Shown here: piece after piece, positions 17,870 to 27,078 of the stretch
Layout: the number at the start of each line of letters is the position of its first letter
Numbering within the stretch: position 1 is the first letter of the stretch
Source of the DNA: Pseudomonas frederiksbergensis
GTDB lineage: Bacteria; Pseudomonadota; Gammaproteobacteria; Pseudomonadales; Pseudomonadaceae
DNA length: 64,000 nucleotides
Direction: 5' to 3'
Assembly (NCBI RefSeq): GCF_001952935.1
Contig: NZ_CP018319.1
Span: forward strand, 4,298,001-4,362,000
Position numbers and translations under genes: made by a program
Notes under the pieces: generated by a model
The model's database searches: none
What the model saw: only the letters and a program-made list of their open reading frames with translations
Told to the model about the DNA's origin: nothing

Positions 17870-19015
17870 ATGAAGTTAATTCTTTCTGTTGAACCGGTCC
17901 GCTTCCCGTTGACCGGTATTGGTCGCTACACCTACGAATTGGCGCTGCGACTGCAGCAGAATCCGGAAATCACCGACCTGCAATTTTTTGCCGGTCGGCG
18001 GTTTCTTCCGGCCTTGCCCACGGCTGCCGAGGAGTCGGGTAATGGATACGGCCTGAAACGAGCCGTACAAAAAAACTTCCTGGCGGTTGAAGCGTATCGA
18101 CTTCTTATGCCGTTGCTCAGGAAGCGCGCACTAAAAGGCCATGGTGATTTTCTTTACCACAGCCCGAATTATTATCTGCCGCCCTTTGCTGGCCGCAGTG
18201 TTGCTACCTTCCACGATCTGTCTCCGTTCACTTGGTCTCACTGCCATGCGCCGCAACTTGTGCGTTATTTACAGAAAGAGCTTAAAGCCACACTGGTAAG
18301 AGCTGATGCGCTGATTACGGACTCGGAGTACACGCGCAAAGAGTTGGCGGAGTACTTCTCCTGGCCTATTGAGCGAATCCATACGGTGCCGCTGGCCAGT
18401 TCTGCCGAGTTTCATCCTCGTAGCGCGGATGAACTCAGAAGCACGCTTTCACGCCACGGTCTTACGGTTGATGGTTACAGCCTGTTTGTCGGGACGATCG
18501 AGCCTCGCAAGAATATCGAGACGTTGCTTGACGCCTATTCCCGACTGCCTATCGAAGTCCGCAAGCGCTGGCCTTTGGTGTTGACTGGCTATCATGGCTG
18601 GCGCAACGAAAGCATTCACCAGCGGCTCGAAAGTGCCCGGCGTGAGGGCTGGGCTTTTTATCTGGGTTTTGTACCCAGTGAAGACCTACCCCTGCTGTTT
18701 GCCGGGGCTCGTCTTTTTACCTTCCCTTCGCTGTATGAAGGATTTGGTTTACCTGTTCTGGAGGCCATGAGTTCTGGTATCCCGGCCGTTTGTTCAAACA
18801 GCTCATCACTCCCAGAGGTTGCCGGTGATGCGGCCCTGATGTGCGAGGCCAAAGACACCGAGACATTGACTGGACTCATCCAGCGAGGTCTGGAAGATGA
18901 GGCGTGGCGCTCCAGCGCCGTTGAGCAAGGCTTGCTACATGCCGCGAGATTTTCGTGGGAGCGCTGCGCAATGGAAACGCTTGAGGTTTATCAGAAGGTG
19001 GTCAAAGGACAATGA
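17870..19015 (+). CDS. Family 4 glycosyltransferase, WbpY-like
   Basis: 381 residues, GT-B fold. The N-terminus MKLILSVEPVRFPLTGIGRY and the C-terminal donor-binding segment (FPSLYEGFGLPVLEAMSSG, with the E-x7-E motif) are typical of GT4 retaining enzymes. The hinge contains SLFVGTIEPRKNI. It strongly resembles WbpY, the D-rhamnosyltransferase of the A-band (common antigen) cluster, and its gmd-rmd neighbours supply GDP-D-rhamnose. The start abuts the rmd stop, and the stop overlaps the next start by ATGA. The WbpY assignment is by recalled resemblance plus context, so no symbol is given. Confidence 0.85.
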   Translation: MKLILSVEPVRFPLTGIGRYTYELALRLQQNPEITDLQFFAGRRFLPALPTAAEESGNGYGLKRAVQKNFLAVEAYRLLMPLLRKRALKGHGDFLYHSPNYYLPPFAGRSVATFHDLSPFTWSHCHAPQLVRYLQKELKATLVRADALITDSEYTRKELAEYFSWPIERIHTVPLASSAEFHPRSADELRSTLSRHGLTVDGYSLFVGTIEPRKNIETLLDAYSRLPIEVRKRWPLVLTGYHGWRNESIHQRLESARREGWAFYLGFVPSEDLPLLFAGARLFTFPSLYEGFGLPVLEAMSSGIPAVCSNSSSLPEVAGDAALMCEAKDTETLTGLIQRGLEDEAWRSSAVEQGLLHAARFSWERCAMETLEVYQKVVKGQ

Positions 19016-20121
19016 TCAAGGTTCTGCACTTCTTCAAGACCTACTACCCAGAGACGATGGGCGGTATTGAGCAGGTCATTTTTCAAATTGCTGAAGGTGG
19101 CACAAAGCACGGCTTTGAATCCGAAGTGCTTTATCTCAGTAAGCGAGGTGCGGCGCGCAATGAACAGGTAGGACACCACCTGACTCATCGCTCCAAACTC
19201 GACCTGCACATAGCATCCACCGGTTTCTCGCTATCGGCGTTCAAGGATTTTGCTGAGCTGGCGAAGAAAGCGGACATTGTTCACTATCACTTTCCGTGGC
19301 CCTACATGGATCTTTTGCACTTCGCCAGTCGAATCCACAAGCCCGCCGTGGTCAGTTATCACTCTGATATCGTCAAGCAAAAGACACTTCTCAAGCTTTA
19401 TCAGCCATTGATGAACCGCTTCCTGTCTAGCGTCGACTGTATCGTTGCTTCATCACCCAACTACGCTGAAAGCAGTCCGGTTTTGACGCGCTTTAAAGAC
19501 AAAGTCCGCGTTGTTCCCTATGGGCTGGACCGGCAAACCTACCCGACGCCTTCTGCTGAAAAACTGGATTTCTGGCGAGCGCGTCTGGGGGAGCGTTTTT
19601 TCCTGTTTGTGGGGGCTCTGCGCTACTACAAGGGACTGGACTATCTGCTTGAAGCTGCAAAAACCACTCAGCTGCCCGTCGTCATTCTTGGGGGCGGACA
19701 CCTTGAGATGGAGCTCAAGGCTCAGGCAAATCAATTGGGGCTGTCGAATGTACATTTTCTCGGTGGCTTACCTGATGAAGATAAAGCCGCTCTGCTAACG
19801 CTGTGCTATGCGTTCGTTTTCCCGTCGCACCTGAGGTCCGAGTCTTTCGGTATTTCGCTGCTTGAGGGGGCGATGTACGGAAAGCCGATGATTTCTTGTG
19901 AGATTGGCTCCGGCACTACTTACATCAACATCGCAGGTGAGACAGGGCTTGTCGTTCCTCCCCGCGATTCTGTTGCGCTGGCAGGCGCTATGAACCAGCT
20001 CTGGAATCAGCCAGCAGTTGCTGCTTCGATGGGAGAGGCGGCTGCACGGCGTTTCGAAGAGGTGTTTTCAGCTGATTCGATGGCGAAATCCTATGCTGAG
20101 ATTTATCGATCTCTGCTTTGA
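19012..20121 (+). CDS. Family 4 glycosyltransferase, WbpZ-like
   Basis: 369 residues. The N-terminus (KVLHFFKTYYPETMGGIEQ) has the glycine-rich acceptor-side loop of GT4 enzymes. The segment VHYHFPWPYMDLL and the C-terminal donor site FPSHLRSESFGISLLEGAMYG are present. It closely resembles WbpZ, which adds the first D-rhamnose in the common antigen. It overlaps the upstream glycosyltransferase by four bases and closes the gmd-rmd unit. A 57-bp gap then leads to the epimerase gene. No ABC-2 polysaccharide exporter genes (wzm/wzt) lie alongside, unlike the A-band cluster. Confidence 0.86.
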   Translation: MIKVLHFFKTYYPETMGGIEQVIFQIAEGGTKHGFESEVLYLSKRGAARNEQVGHHLTHRSKLDLHIASTGFSLSAFKDFAELAKKADIVHYHFPWPYMDLLHFASRIHKPAVVSYHSDIVKQKTLLKLYQPLMNRFLSSVDCIVASSPNYAESSPVLTRFKDKVRVVPYGLDRQTYPTPSAEKLDFWRARLGERFFLFVGALRYYKGLDYLLEAAKTTQLPVVILGGGHLEMELKAQANQLGLSNVHFLGGLPDEDKAALLTLCYAFVFPSHLRSESFGISLLEGAMYGKPMISCEIGSGTTYINIAGETGLVVPPRDSVALAGAMNQLWNQPAVAASMGEAAARRFEEVFSADSMAKSYAEIYRSLL

Positions 20122-20178
20122 AGTGTTGCGACACAGTGCCCGAGCATTGATGTTCTTATGTATTTCCAAGGGCCACCC

Positions 20179-21150
20179 ATGAGTTCGAAAACATTCCTGG
20201 TTACCGGTGGCAGTGGTTTTCTAGGGCGCGCGCTGATTGAACGATTGGTGCAGTTGCCTGACTGTTCTGTTGTGGCGCCGGTCCGAGCCACGTCGGCTGT
20301 GCTCCCAGCGGGTGTGCGCCTGTTACCTCTGACGAGTCTCAACGGTACAAACGATTGGAGTGAAGCACTCACCGACGTCGACGTTGTTGTCCATGCGGCT
20401 GCTCGCGTTCACGTGATGAAAGAAGTCTCTTCCGATCCGCTGGCGGCGTTTCGTGAAGTCAATGTCGAGGCTACGTTGAACCTCGCTCGCGCGGCCGCGG
20501 CGTCCGGAGTGAAACGTTTTATCTACATCAGCTCGATCAAGGTAAATGGTGAGAGGACTCCACCTGACACTGCGTACCGTGCAGATGATGTACCTGCTCC
20601 AATTGACCCTTATGGGATCTCGAAGCTTGAGGCAGAGCAAGGCTTGAAGGTGCTTGCCGCAGACACGGGCATGGAAGTGGTCATCATCCGTCCTGTGCTG
20701 GTCTACGGTCCCGGGGTCAAAGCCAACTTTCTCAGCATGATGCGCTGGTTATACCGTGGCGTTCCCTTGCCGTTTGGCGCTGTCCACAATCACCGCAGTC
20801 TCGTCGCCATAGACAATCTGGTGGACCTTATCGTGACCTGTTCCGACCACCCAGCGGCCGCCAATCAAGTGTTCCTGGCCAGCGATGGCGAGGACGTGTC
20901 GACCACGCAGTTACTACGCAAGCTGGCGGGCGCCTTGGGCAAACCTGCCATATTGTTGCCAATACCTGCCCGGCTCTTGAGCGGTGCGGCAACATTACTG
21001 GGCCAGCGAGCGTTGTCGGATCGTATTCTCGGGTCCTTGCAGGTTGATATCAGTAAAAACCGACAACTATTAGGCTGGACTCCTCCGGTCACCCTCGATA
21101 AAGCGTTGAGCCTGACGGCGCAACATTTTCTGGATTCCCGTAAATCATGA
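20179..21150 (+). CDS. NAD-dependent epimerase/reductase for a nucleotide sugar (WbpV/WbpK-like)
   Basis: 323 residues from ATG 20179, which has an AAGGG site upstream; an ATG at 20158 would add seven residues with poorer support. Extended SDR with GGSGFLGRALIERL, a Ser site (YISSIKVNGE) and catalytic YGISK. In Pseudomonas O-antigen loci the gene before wbpL reduces or epimerises the WbpM product to UDP-D-FucNAc or UDP-D-QuiNAc, the sugar that WbpL loads on the lipid carrier. That role fits here. The stop overlaps the WbpL-like start by four bases (ATGA). Confidence 0.85.
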   Translation: MSSKTFLVTGGSGFLGRALIERLVQLPDCSVVAPVRATSAVLPAGVRLLPLTSLNGTNDWSEALTDVDVVVHAAARVHVMKEVSSDPLAAFREVNVEATLNLARAAAASGVKRFIYISSIKVNGERTPPDTAYRADDVPAPIDPYGISKLEAEQGLKVLAADTGMEVVIIRPVLVYGPGVKANFLSMMRWLYRGVPLPFGAVHNHRSLVAIDNLVDLIVTCSDHPAAANQVFLASDGEDVSTTQLLRKLAGALGKPAILLPIPARLLSGAATLLGQRALSDRILGSLQVDISKNRQLLGWTPPVTLDKALSLTAQHFLDSRKS

Positions 21151-22175
21151 GTTATGGCTGGTTTATCCCTGTCATCGTTGCTGTGTCTTTTTTCCTCACC
21201 TGGGCGCTGCGTCGTTACGCTCTGTCTCGAAGCCTGATGGATATTCCCAATGCCCGAAGCTCTCATTCGGTCCCCACTCCTCGAGGAGGCGGGGTTGCAA
21301 TTGTCCTGGCGTTTACATTGGCGCTGGGAATGCTGTTATTCGCAGGGTTGATGTCTTCCTCGGCGTTTTTTGCGATTGCCGGTGGGGGAGCACTGATCGC
21401 CGTTATCGGATTTATGGATGACCACGGACACATCGCGGCCCGTTGGCGTTTGTTGGGGCATTTCGCTGCATCGACGTGGTTGCTGTTCTGGATCGGTGGG
21501 TTACCCGTTGTTGAAATCGGCGGGGGGACTTTCGACCTCGGTTGGTTTGGCCATGTGTTAGCAGCGTTTTATCTGGTGTGGCTACTTAATCTTTACAACT
21601 TCATGGACGGTATCGACGGCATTGCCAGCGTCGAGGCGATTTGCGTTTGCCTTGGGGCTTGTCTTCTGTACTGGGTGAGTGGTGCGACGGACTTAGTCTG
21701 GGCACCATTATTGTTGGCCGTGTCCGTAGCCGGATTTCTCTTTTGGAATTTCCCTCCTGCTAGAATTTTCATGGGGGACGCCGGGAGTGGATTTCTGGGT
21801 ATTGTCCTTGGCGGGCTTTCACTTCAAGCGGCCTGGGTCTCCGCTGACTTGCTATGGGGTTGGCTGATTCTGCTTGGCGTATTTATTGTCGATGCGACTT
21901 TTACCCTGTTTCGCCGTTTGCTCAGGGGGGACAAGGTCTATGAAGCGCACCGCAGCCATGCCTATCAGTTTGCCTCCCGTCGGTTTGGCAACCATTTACC
22001 GGTTACTGTGGCGGTGGGCGCGATCAATTTGCTTTGGTTGTTGCCTATCGCACTAGGCGTTACGCAATTTGGCCTGAACTCAAGCCTCGGTTTGATTCTG
22101 GCCTATGCTCCACTGGTCGTGCTGGCGATCAAGTTTCACGCTGGAGAGCTTGAAAGGCCATCTATGAAGGACTAA
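21147..22175 (+). CDS. wbpL: WbpL-like undecaprenyl-phosphate N-acetylhexosamine-1-phosphate transferase
   Basis: 342 residues, integral membrane protein of the MraY/WecA family with about ten hydrophobic segments. Family motifs seen: SRSLMDIPNARSSHSVPTPRGG near the N-terminus, FMDDHGH, FMDGIDGIAS and FMGDAGSGFLG, plus the cytoplasmic HRSHAYQ loop. It starts glycan assembly by moving a sugar-1-phosphate to undecaprenyl phosphate on the inner face of the membrane. In P. aeruginosa, WbpL starts both O-antigen types, including the D-rhamnose polymer. It overlaps the upstream epimerase gene by four bases and is followed by the WbpM-like gene. Confidence 0.9.
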   Translation: MSYGWFIPVIVAVSFFLTWALRRYALSRSLMDIPNARSSHSVPTPRGGGVAIVLAFTLALGMLLFAGLMSSSAFFAIAGGGALIAVIGFMDDHGHIAARWRLLGHFAASTWLLFWIGGLPVVEIGGGTFDLGWFGHVLAAFYLVWLLNLYNFMDGIDGIASVEAICVCLGACLLYWVSGATDLVWAPLLLAVSVAGFLFWNFPPARIFMGDAGSGFLGIVLGGLSLQAAWVSADLLWGWLILLGVFIVDATFTLFRRLLRGDKVYEAHRSHAYQFASRRFGNHLPVTVAVGAINLLWLLPIALGVTQFGLNSSLGLILAYAPLVVLAIKFHAGELERPSMKD

Positions 22176-22267
22176 GTAACAGTTCTGTCATTTAGGTTTC
22201 AAAATAAATGAGATGCGCCTATAAGGTTTCACTACGGTGATGCGGCAGTTGAAGGGAGAAGGCTGAG

Positions 22268-24277
22268 GTGTTTGAAGAGTTTTTGGATAGGCTTAGAGCG
22301 CGCCTTGTAGGACTTCCCAGGCGCCAGAAGCGACTGATTCAGGTCGGCACAGACATTTTTCTGGTCTGGGGCGCTCTGTGGTTGGCGTTCATCGTGCGTT
22401 TGGGTATCGATGATATGTACAACCCCTTTCGAGTCCATTTTTGGCTTTTCGCGTGCGCTCCCGTTATTGCAATTCCGCTTTTTATCCGATTCGGCATGTA
22501 CCGCGCTGTCATGCGTTATTTCGGAAATGATGCGCTCATTGCCATCATCAAAGCTGTCACCCTCTCATCGCTGATACTGGCGCTCGTCGTTTACTGGTAC
22601 AGCAACCATGAGGCCGTGGTACCGCGCTCCATTGTCTTCAACTACTGGTGGTTAAGTCTCGTCATCATTGGCGGTCTGCGCCTTTGCATGCGTCAATACT
22701 TCATGGGCGACTGGTTCCATGCCTCCCAACACGTACCGTTCACCAATCGCGACGATGGCCTCACCAAAGTTGCCATTTATGGTGCAGGCGTAGCGGGTAA
22801 TCAGCTTGTCGCAGCACTGCGTATGGGGCGGGTCATGCGTCCTGTGGCATTTATCGACGATGATTCGAGCATCGCTGATCGCTCTATTTCAGGCCTCCAC
22901 GTCTACAAACCCAAACACATCCAACAGATGATCGACGAAACCGGCGCTCAGGAAATCCTTCTGGCGCTGCCGTCATCTACTCGCGCACGACGTCGGGAAA
23001 TTCTCACTATTCTGGAGCGTTTCCCCCTCCACATCCGAAGCGTACCCAACTTCACCGATCTGGCCAGCGGCCGGGTAAAGGTCGAAGACATCCAGGAAGT
23101 GGATATCGCCGACCTTCTGGGACGCGACTCGGTACCCGCACAGTCAGACCTGCTCGAACGCTGTATCAAAGGCAAGACAGTCATGGTCACTGGCGCCGGT
23201 GGATCGATCGGTGCGGAGCTTTGTCGGCAGATTTTCTTGCTTGGCCCGACGACGCTTCTGTTGTTCGAACACAGCGAATTCAACCTCTACAGCATTCTGT
23301 CGGAGCTGGAGCAGCGCGCCTGCAGGGAGTCGGTTCCTGTCCGCCTGCTCCCGATCCTGGGTTCCATCCGCCACCAGGACAAACTTCTGGATGTGATGAA
23401 GACCTGGAGCGTGGACACCGTCTACCACGCTGCCGCTTATAAACACGTCCCGATGGTCGAGCACAACATTGCCGAAGGCGTGCTTAACAACGTCATCGGC
23501 ACGCTCAACACTGCTCAGGCTGCGTTGCAGTCGGGTGTGTCCAACTTTGTGTTGATCTCCACCGACAAGGCCGTACGCCCCACGAATGTCATGGGCAGTA
23601 CCAAGCGTCTCGCCGAAATGACGCTTCAAGCGTTGAGTCGTGAAATTGCCCCGGTGATGTTCGGCGACAAGGCCAACGTATCCCAGGTCAACAAGACCCG
23701 GTTCACCATGGTGCGCTTTGGCAATGTGCTGGGTTCCTCCGGTTCAGTGATCCCGTTGTTCCACAGCCAGATCAAATCCGGTGGCCCGTTGACGGTCACC
23801 CACCCGAAAATCACTCGCTATTTCATGACCATCCCTGAGGCCGCGCAACTGGTGATCCAGGCGGGTTCCATGGGGCAGGGCGGTGATGTGTTTGTTCTGG
23901 ACATGGGCGAGCCGGTGAAGATTGTCGAGCTGGCGGAGAAGATGATTCACCTGTCCGGTTTGAGCGTTCGTTCGGACAAGAATTTGCAAGGCGACATCTC
24001 CATCGAATTCACCGGGCTGCGTCCCGGTGAGAAGCTTTACGAGGAGTTGCTGATTGGCGACAACGTGGCAGCGACACAACATCCGATGATCATGAGCGCC
24101 AACGAAGAACATCAGCCCTGGGATGTACTCAAGGGCCGTTTGAGGGAGTTGCTGATTGCTGTCGATCATGACGATTACAGTCGTGTCCGTCAGCTCCTGC
24201 GCGAAACCGTCAGCGGCTACACCCCTGATGGCGATATCGTCGACTGGATCTACCAGCAACGTCGCCTCGAACCCTGA
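22268..24277 (+). CDS. wbpM: WbpM-like UDP-GlcNAc 4,6-dehydratase (CapD/FlaA1 family)
   Basis: 669 residues from a GTG start with GAAGGGAGAAGG upstream. Four N-terminal membrane helices (about 25-150) are followed by a first Rossmann domain (IYGAGVAGNQLVAAL) and the catalytic SDR domain (GAGGSIGAELCRQI). The active site shows Ser-Thr-Asp-Lys, then NVMGSTK. A Met stands where most SDRs have Tyr, which is the known SMK triad of WbpM. It makes the 4-keto-6-deoxy sugar nucleotide used by the WbpV/WbpL step. Length and the downstream ComEA-like gene match other Pseudomonas chromosomes. Confidence 0.93.
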   Translation: MFEEFLDRLRARLVGLPRRQKRLIQVGTDIFLVWGALWLAFIVRLGIDDMYNPFRVHFWLFACAPVIAIPLFIRFGMYRAVMRYFGNDALIAIIKAVTLSSLILALVVYWYSNHEAVVPRSIVFNYWWLSLVIIGGLRLCMRQYFMGDWFHASQHVPFTNRDDGLTKVAIYGAGVAGNQLVAALRMGRVMRPVAFIDDDSSIADRSISGLHVYKPKHIQQMIDETGAQEILLALPSSTRARRREILTILERFPLHIRSVPNFTDLASGRVKVEDIQEVDIADLLGRDSVPAQSDLLERCIKGKTVMVTGAGGSIGAELCRQIFLLGPTTLLLFEHSEFNLYSILSELEQRACRESVPVRLLPILGSIRHQDKLLDVMKTWSVDTVYHAAAYKHVPMVEHNIAEGVLNNVIGTLNTAQAALQSGVSNFVLISTDKAVRPTNVMGSTKRLAEMTLQALSREIAPVMFGDKANVSQVNKTRFTMVRFGNVLGSSGSVIPLFHSQIKSGGPLTVTHPKITRYFMTIPEAAQLVIQAGSMGQGGDVFVLDMGEPVKIVELAEKMIHLSGLSVRSDKNLQGDISIEFTGLRPGEKLYEELLIGDNVAATQHPMIMSANEEHQPWDVLKGRLRELLIAVDHDDYSRVRQLLRETVSGYTPDGDIVDWIYQQRRLEP

Positions 24278-24389
24278 TTGTTTCACATCCTGTAACGGAC
24301 ACATTTTTGACAGGCTCCAGACATCGCCTAAGTTTGGAAGGCGGCTTCGGAAAAGCTGCTTTCTCAATCGATGTCATGGAGCTTCATTT

Positions 24390-24725
24390 ATGCGTACTGG
24401 CTATTTCTACTCTCTGGTTTTTGCCCTGCTCACCAGCGCCTCTATTGCGGCCATTGCTGCGCCGACGGTTAAACCCGAGGCTGGCAATGCACCCTTGGTG
24501 CTGGAAGTTGCTCCCAAAGCACAGTCCGGCAAGGTCGATCTGAATCAGGCTGATGCGCCAACCCTTCAGCGCGAGTTGTCTGGTGTGGGCGAGGCCAAGG
24601 CCAAGGCGATTGTTGCCTATCGTGAGGGTAATGGGCCGTTTGCGTCCGTGGACGAATTGCTCGAAGTGAAGGGAATCGGTAAAGCGATTCTGGATAAGAA
24701 TCGCGAGAAGCTTGAGGTGAACTAA
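24390..24725 (+). CDS. ComEA-family helix-hairpin-helix DNA-binding protein
   Basis: 111 residues from ATG 24390. An N-terminal signal peptide (SLVFALLTSASIAAIAA) is followed by a linker and then a paired helix-hairpin-helix domain: VDLNQADAPTLQRELSGVG, then FASVDELLEVKGIGKAILDK. ComEA proteins bind double-stranded DNA in the periplasm during uptake. In Pseudomonas this short form is routinely found behind wbpM, and a competence role is not proven. A strong terminator follows 20 bp after the stop. Confidence 0.88.
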   Translation: MRTGYFYSLVFALLTSASIAAIAAPTVKPEAGNAPLVLEVAPKAQSGKVDLNQADAPTLQRELSGVGEAKAKAIVAYREGNGPFASVDELLEVKGIGKAILDKNREKLEVN

Positions 24726-24745
24726 GCTTATACGTCAGCGCCAGG

Positions 24746-24772
24746 GGCCGGTCATTGATCGGCCTTTTTTTT
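24746..24772 (+). terminator. Rho-independent terminator after the ComEA-like gene
   Basis: An 8-bp stem (GGCCGGTC 24746-24753 with GATCGGCC 24757-24764, one G-T pair) has a three-base loop and is followed by eight T. It closes the wbp-comEA transcription unit. Confidence 0.88.
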
Positions 24773-24807
24773 CATTTCTGACGAGATGAATTCATCAGAA
24801 GATCAAG

Positions 24808-24837
24808 AGATCGCAGCCTCCGGCAGCTCCTACAAGG
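24808..24837. repeat. Single REP-like half element
   Basis: The sequence around GATCGCAGCCTCCGGCAGCT followed by CCTAC is the half-palindrome of a very common Pseudomonas intergenic repeat. Only one arm set is seen here, between the comEA terminator and the SDR gene. Confidence 0.5.
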
Positions 24838-24896
24838 GCAGACCTTTCGTCGAAGCGGGAAAAATTACGTCTATCATATACGGTTTGGATTATGCC

Positions 24897-24902
24897 TATA
24901 AT
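24897..24902 (+). promoter_or_regulatory. Possible -10 box for the SDR-fabF unit
   Basis: A perfect TATAAT lies 75 bp before the SDR start in an AT-rich stretch. No good -35 element is visible at the usual 16-18 bp spacing, so this is a weak proposal. Confidence 0.3.
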
Positions 24903-24976
24903 AAAAGACTTTCCGCCAAAGCGTTCTGAGCCTCAGGCGCTTGTCTTTCCCTTAGGCATCTCTCAGGAGCACAGTC

Positions 24977-25771
24977 ATGAATTCTGTCCAGTCCCAAGGT
25001 ACGGCCCTCGTCACCGGTGCTTCTTCCGGTATCGGTGCGATTTACGCCGAGCGGTTGGCGGCGCGTGGTTTTGATTTGTTATTGGTCGCCCGTGATCAAG
25101 AGCGGCTGGAAGCTGCTGCGAGCAAGTTGCGCGCCGAGCATGGCGTTCAGGTCGAGGTGCTCAAGGCGGATCTGACGCAAAAGGATGATGTGCTGAAGCT
25201 TGAACAGCGTCTTCGCAGCGATTCGAGTATCAGCCTGCTGCTGAACAACGCCGGGGTTGCAACGGATGGTTTGTTGGCCAATGCCGACATGGATCAGCTG
25301 GAACGATTGATTCAATTAAACGTTACGACGGTCACGCGGTTGGCATCGGCCGCGGCCGCCAGTTTTTCCAAAGCGGGTCGGGGGACGATCATCAATATCG
25401 GGTCAGTGGTCGCCTTGTTTCCTGAGCGCTTCAATGCGACTTACAGTGCCAGCAAGGCTTATGTGTTAAGTCTGACGCAGTCGTTGAACGCCGAACTGGA
25501 GGGCTCCGGGGTCAAGGTGCAGGCCGTGCTGCCAGGCGTCACACGCACTGAAATCTGGGAACGCTCCGGTGTCGATGCGACCCAGATTCCGGCGGATATG
25601 GTCATGGAAGCCGATGATATGGTCGATGCCGCGTTGTCGGGTCTGGACCAGGGTGAGTTGATCACCATTCCTTCGTTGCCGGATGCGGCCGACTGGGATG
25701 CCTTCGTTGCGGCGCGTCATGTACTGGCGCCGAATCTTTCCAAAAGTAAGGCTGCCGCGCGTTACACGTGA
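24977..25771 (+). CDS. SDR-family NAD(P)-dependent oxidoreductase
   Basis: 264 residues, classical SDR. Cofactor motif TGASSGIGAIYAERL at the N-terminus, the NNAG motif (LLNNAGVA), the catalytic Ser in NIGSVVA and the Y-x3-K in YSASKAYV. The start has AGGAG eight bases upstream. It is followed 32 bp later by a beta-ketoacyl-ACP synthase gene and then a convergent TetR regulator. This suggests a fatty-acyl or ketide-related reduction, but the substrate cannot be read. Confidence 0.88.
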   Translation: MNSVQSQGTALVTGASSGIGAIYAERLAARGFDLLLVARDQERLEAAASKLRAEHGVQVEVLKADLTQKDDVLKLEQRLRSDSSISLLLNNAGVATDGLLANADMDQLERLIQLNVTTVTRLASAAAASFSKAGRGTIINIGSVVALFPERFNATYSASKAYVLSLTQSLNAELEGSGVKVQAVLPGVTRTEIWERSGVDATQIPADMVMEADDMVDAALSGLDQGELITIPSLPDAADWDAFVAARHVLAPNLSKSKAAARYT

Positions 25772-25803
25772 GGCGTCATGAATCGGATCGAGGTATTTGC
25801 GGT

Positions 25804-27078
25804 ATGAGTGATCGTCGAGTAGTTGTCACGGGCATGGGTTTGGTATCGCCATTGGGTTCTGGCGTCGAAGCCGTCTGGGCGCGTCTGTTGGTCGGGCGTT
25901 CCGGGTTGCGCAATTTGCCGGACGAGGTGGTGGCCGATTTGCCGGCCAAGGTCGGAGGCGCAGTGCCGACGCTGGCTGACGATCCCGAGGCGGGTTTTGA
26001 CCCAGATCGGGCGACGGCGCCTAAAGAGCAGAAGAAGATGGACCGCTTCATTATGTTCGCCATGGAAGCGGCGCGTCAGGCGCTGGAGCAGGCTGGTTGG
26101 CAAGCGGCGGACGCCAATGCCCAGGAGCGTACGGCAACCATTATCGGTTCCGGCGTGGGTGGTTTCGGTGCGATAGCCGATGCGGTGCGCACCACCGACA
26201 GCCGTGGGCCGCGACGCCTGTCGCCGTTCACCATTCCTTCATTTCTGGTCAACCTCGCTGCGGGTCATGTGTCGATCCAGCACGGTTTCAAGGGGCCGTT
26301 GGGTGCGCCGGTGACAGCTTGTGCGGCCGGGGTCCAGGCGATCGGTGATGCGGCGCGGTTGATTCGTTGTGGCGAGGCAGACATCGCGGTATGTGGCGGC
26401 GCGGAAGCGGCGATCGATCGCGTCAGCCTCGCCGGGTTTGCCGCCGCTCGCGCCTTGTCCAGCGGTTACAACGACACCCCGGAACGCGCCTCGCGGCCGT
26501 TCGACAGTGGCCGCGATGGCTTCGTCATGGGGGAGGGCGCAGGCCTTCTGGTGATTGAATCCCTGGAACATGCTTTGGCTCGTGGTGCTCAACCGCTGGC
26601 GGAATTGGTTGGTTATGGCACCAGCGCTGACGCCTATCACCTGACGGCAGGTCCCGAGGATGGCAGCGGTGCGCAACGAGCGATGTCGCTGGCATTGTCC
26701 CAGGCAGGCATTTCGCCGGGGCAGGTTCAGCATCTCAATGCTCACGCTACCTCGACTCCGGTCGGGGACTTGGGAGAGTTAGCCGCCATCAAGGCGTTGT
26801 TCGGCGCGGATAACAAAATCGCCGTGACATCGACCAAATCGGCCACCGGGCATTTGCTCGGCGCAGCGGGCGGTATCGAGGCGATTTTCACGCTGTTGGC
26901 CATTCGCGACCAGGTTGTGCCGGCCACTCTCAACTTCGATTCCCCGGACCCCGCCGCCCAAGGCGTGGATATCGTCCACGGTCAGGCGCGGCCGATGGCT
27001 ATCGAATACGCGCTGTCCAACGGCTTCGGGTTTGGTGGGGTGAATGCCAGCGTGCTGTTCAAGCGTTGGGAGGGTTAG
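25804..27078 (+). CDS. Beta-ketoacyl-ACP synthase II (FabF-like)
   Basis: 424 residues from ATG 25804; the frame upstream of this lacks family similarity. It condenses malonyl-ACP with an acyl chain. The Cys-His-His triad is visible: C173 in TACAAG, H314 in HATSTPVGD and H350 in GHLLGAAGG. The glycine-rich C-terminal NGFGFGGVNAS is present. It is probably an accessory paralogue, since the housekeeping fabF normally sits beside acpP, which is not here. The stop overlaps the stop of the convergent TetR gene by four bases. Pairing with an SDR gene points to a small specialised acyl pathway. Confidence 0.9.
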   Translation: MSDRRVVVTGMGLVSPLGSGVEAVWARLLVGRSGLRNLPDEVVADLPAKVGGAVPTLADDPEAGFDPDRATAPKEQKKMDRFIMFAMEAARQALEQAGWQAADANAQERTATIIGSGVGGFGAIADAVRTTDSRGPRRLSPFTIPSFLVNLAAGHVSIQHGFKGPLGAPVTACAAGVQAIGDAARLIRCGEADIAVCGGAEAAIDRVSLAGFAAARALSSGYNDTPERASRPFDSGRDGFVMGEGAGLLVIESLEHALARGAQPLAELVGYGTSADAYHLTAGPEDGSGAQRAMSLALSQAGISPGQVQHLNAHATSTPVGDLGELAAIKALFGADNKIAVTSTKSATGHLLGAAGGIEAIFTLLAIRDQVVPATLNFDSPDPAAQGVDIVHGQARPMAIEYALSNGFGFGGVNASVLFKRWEG

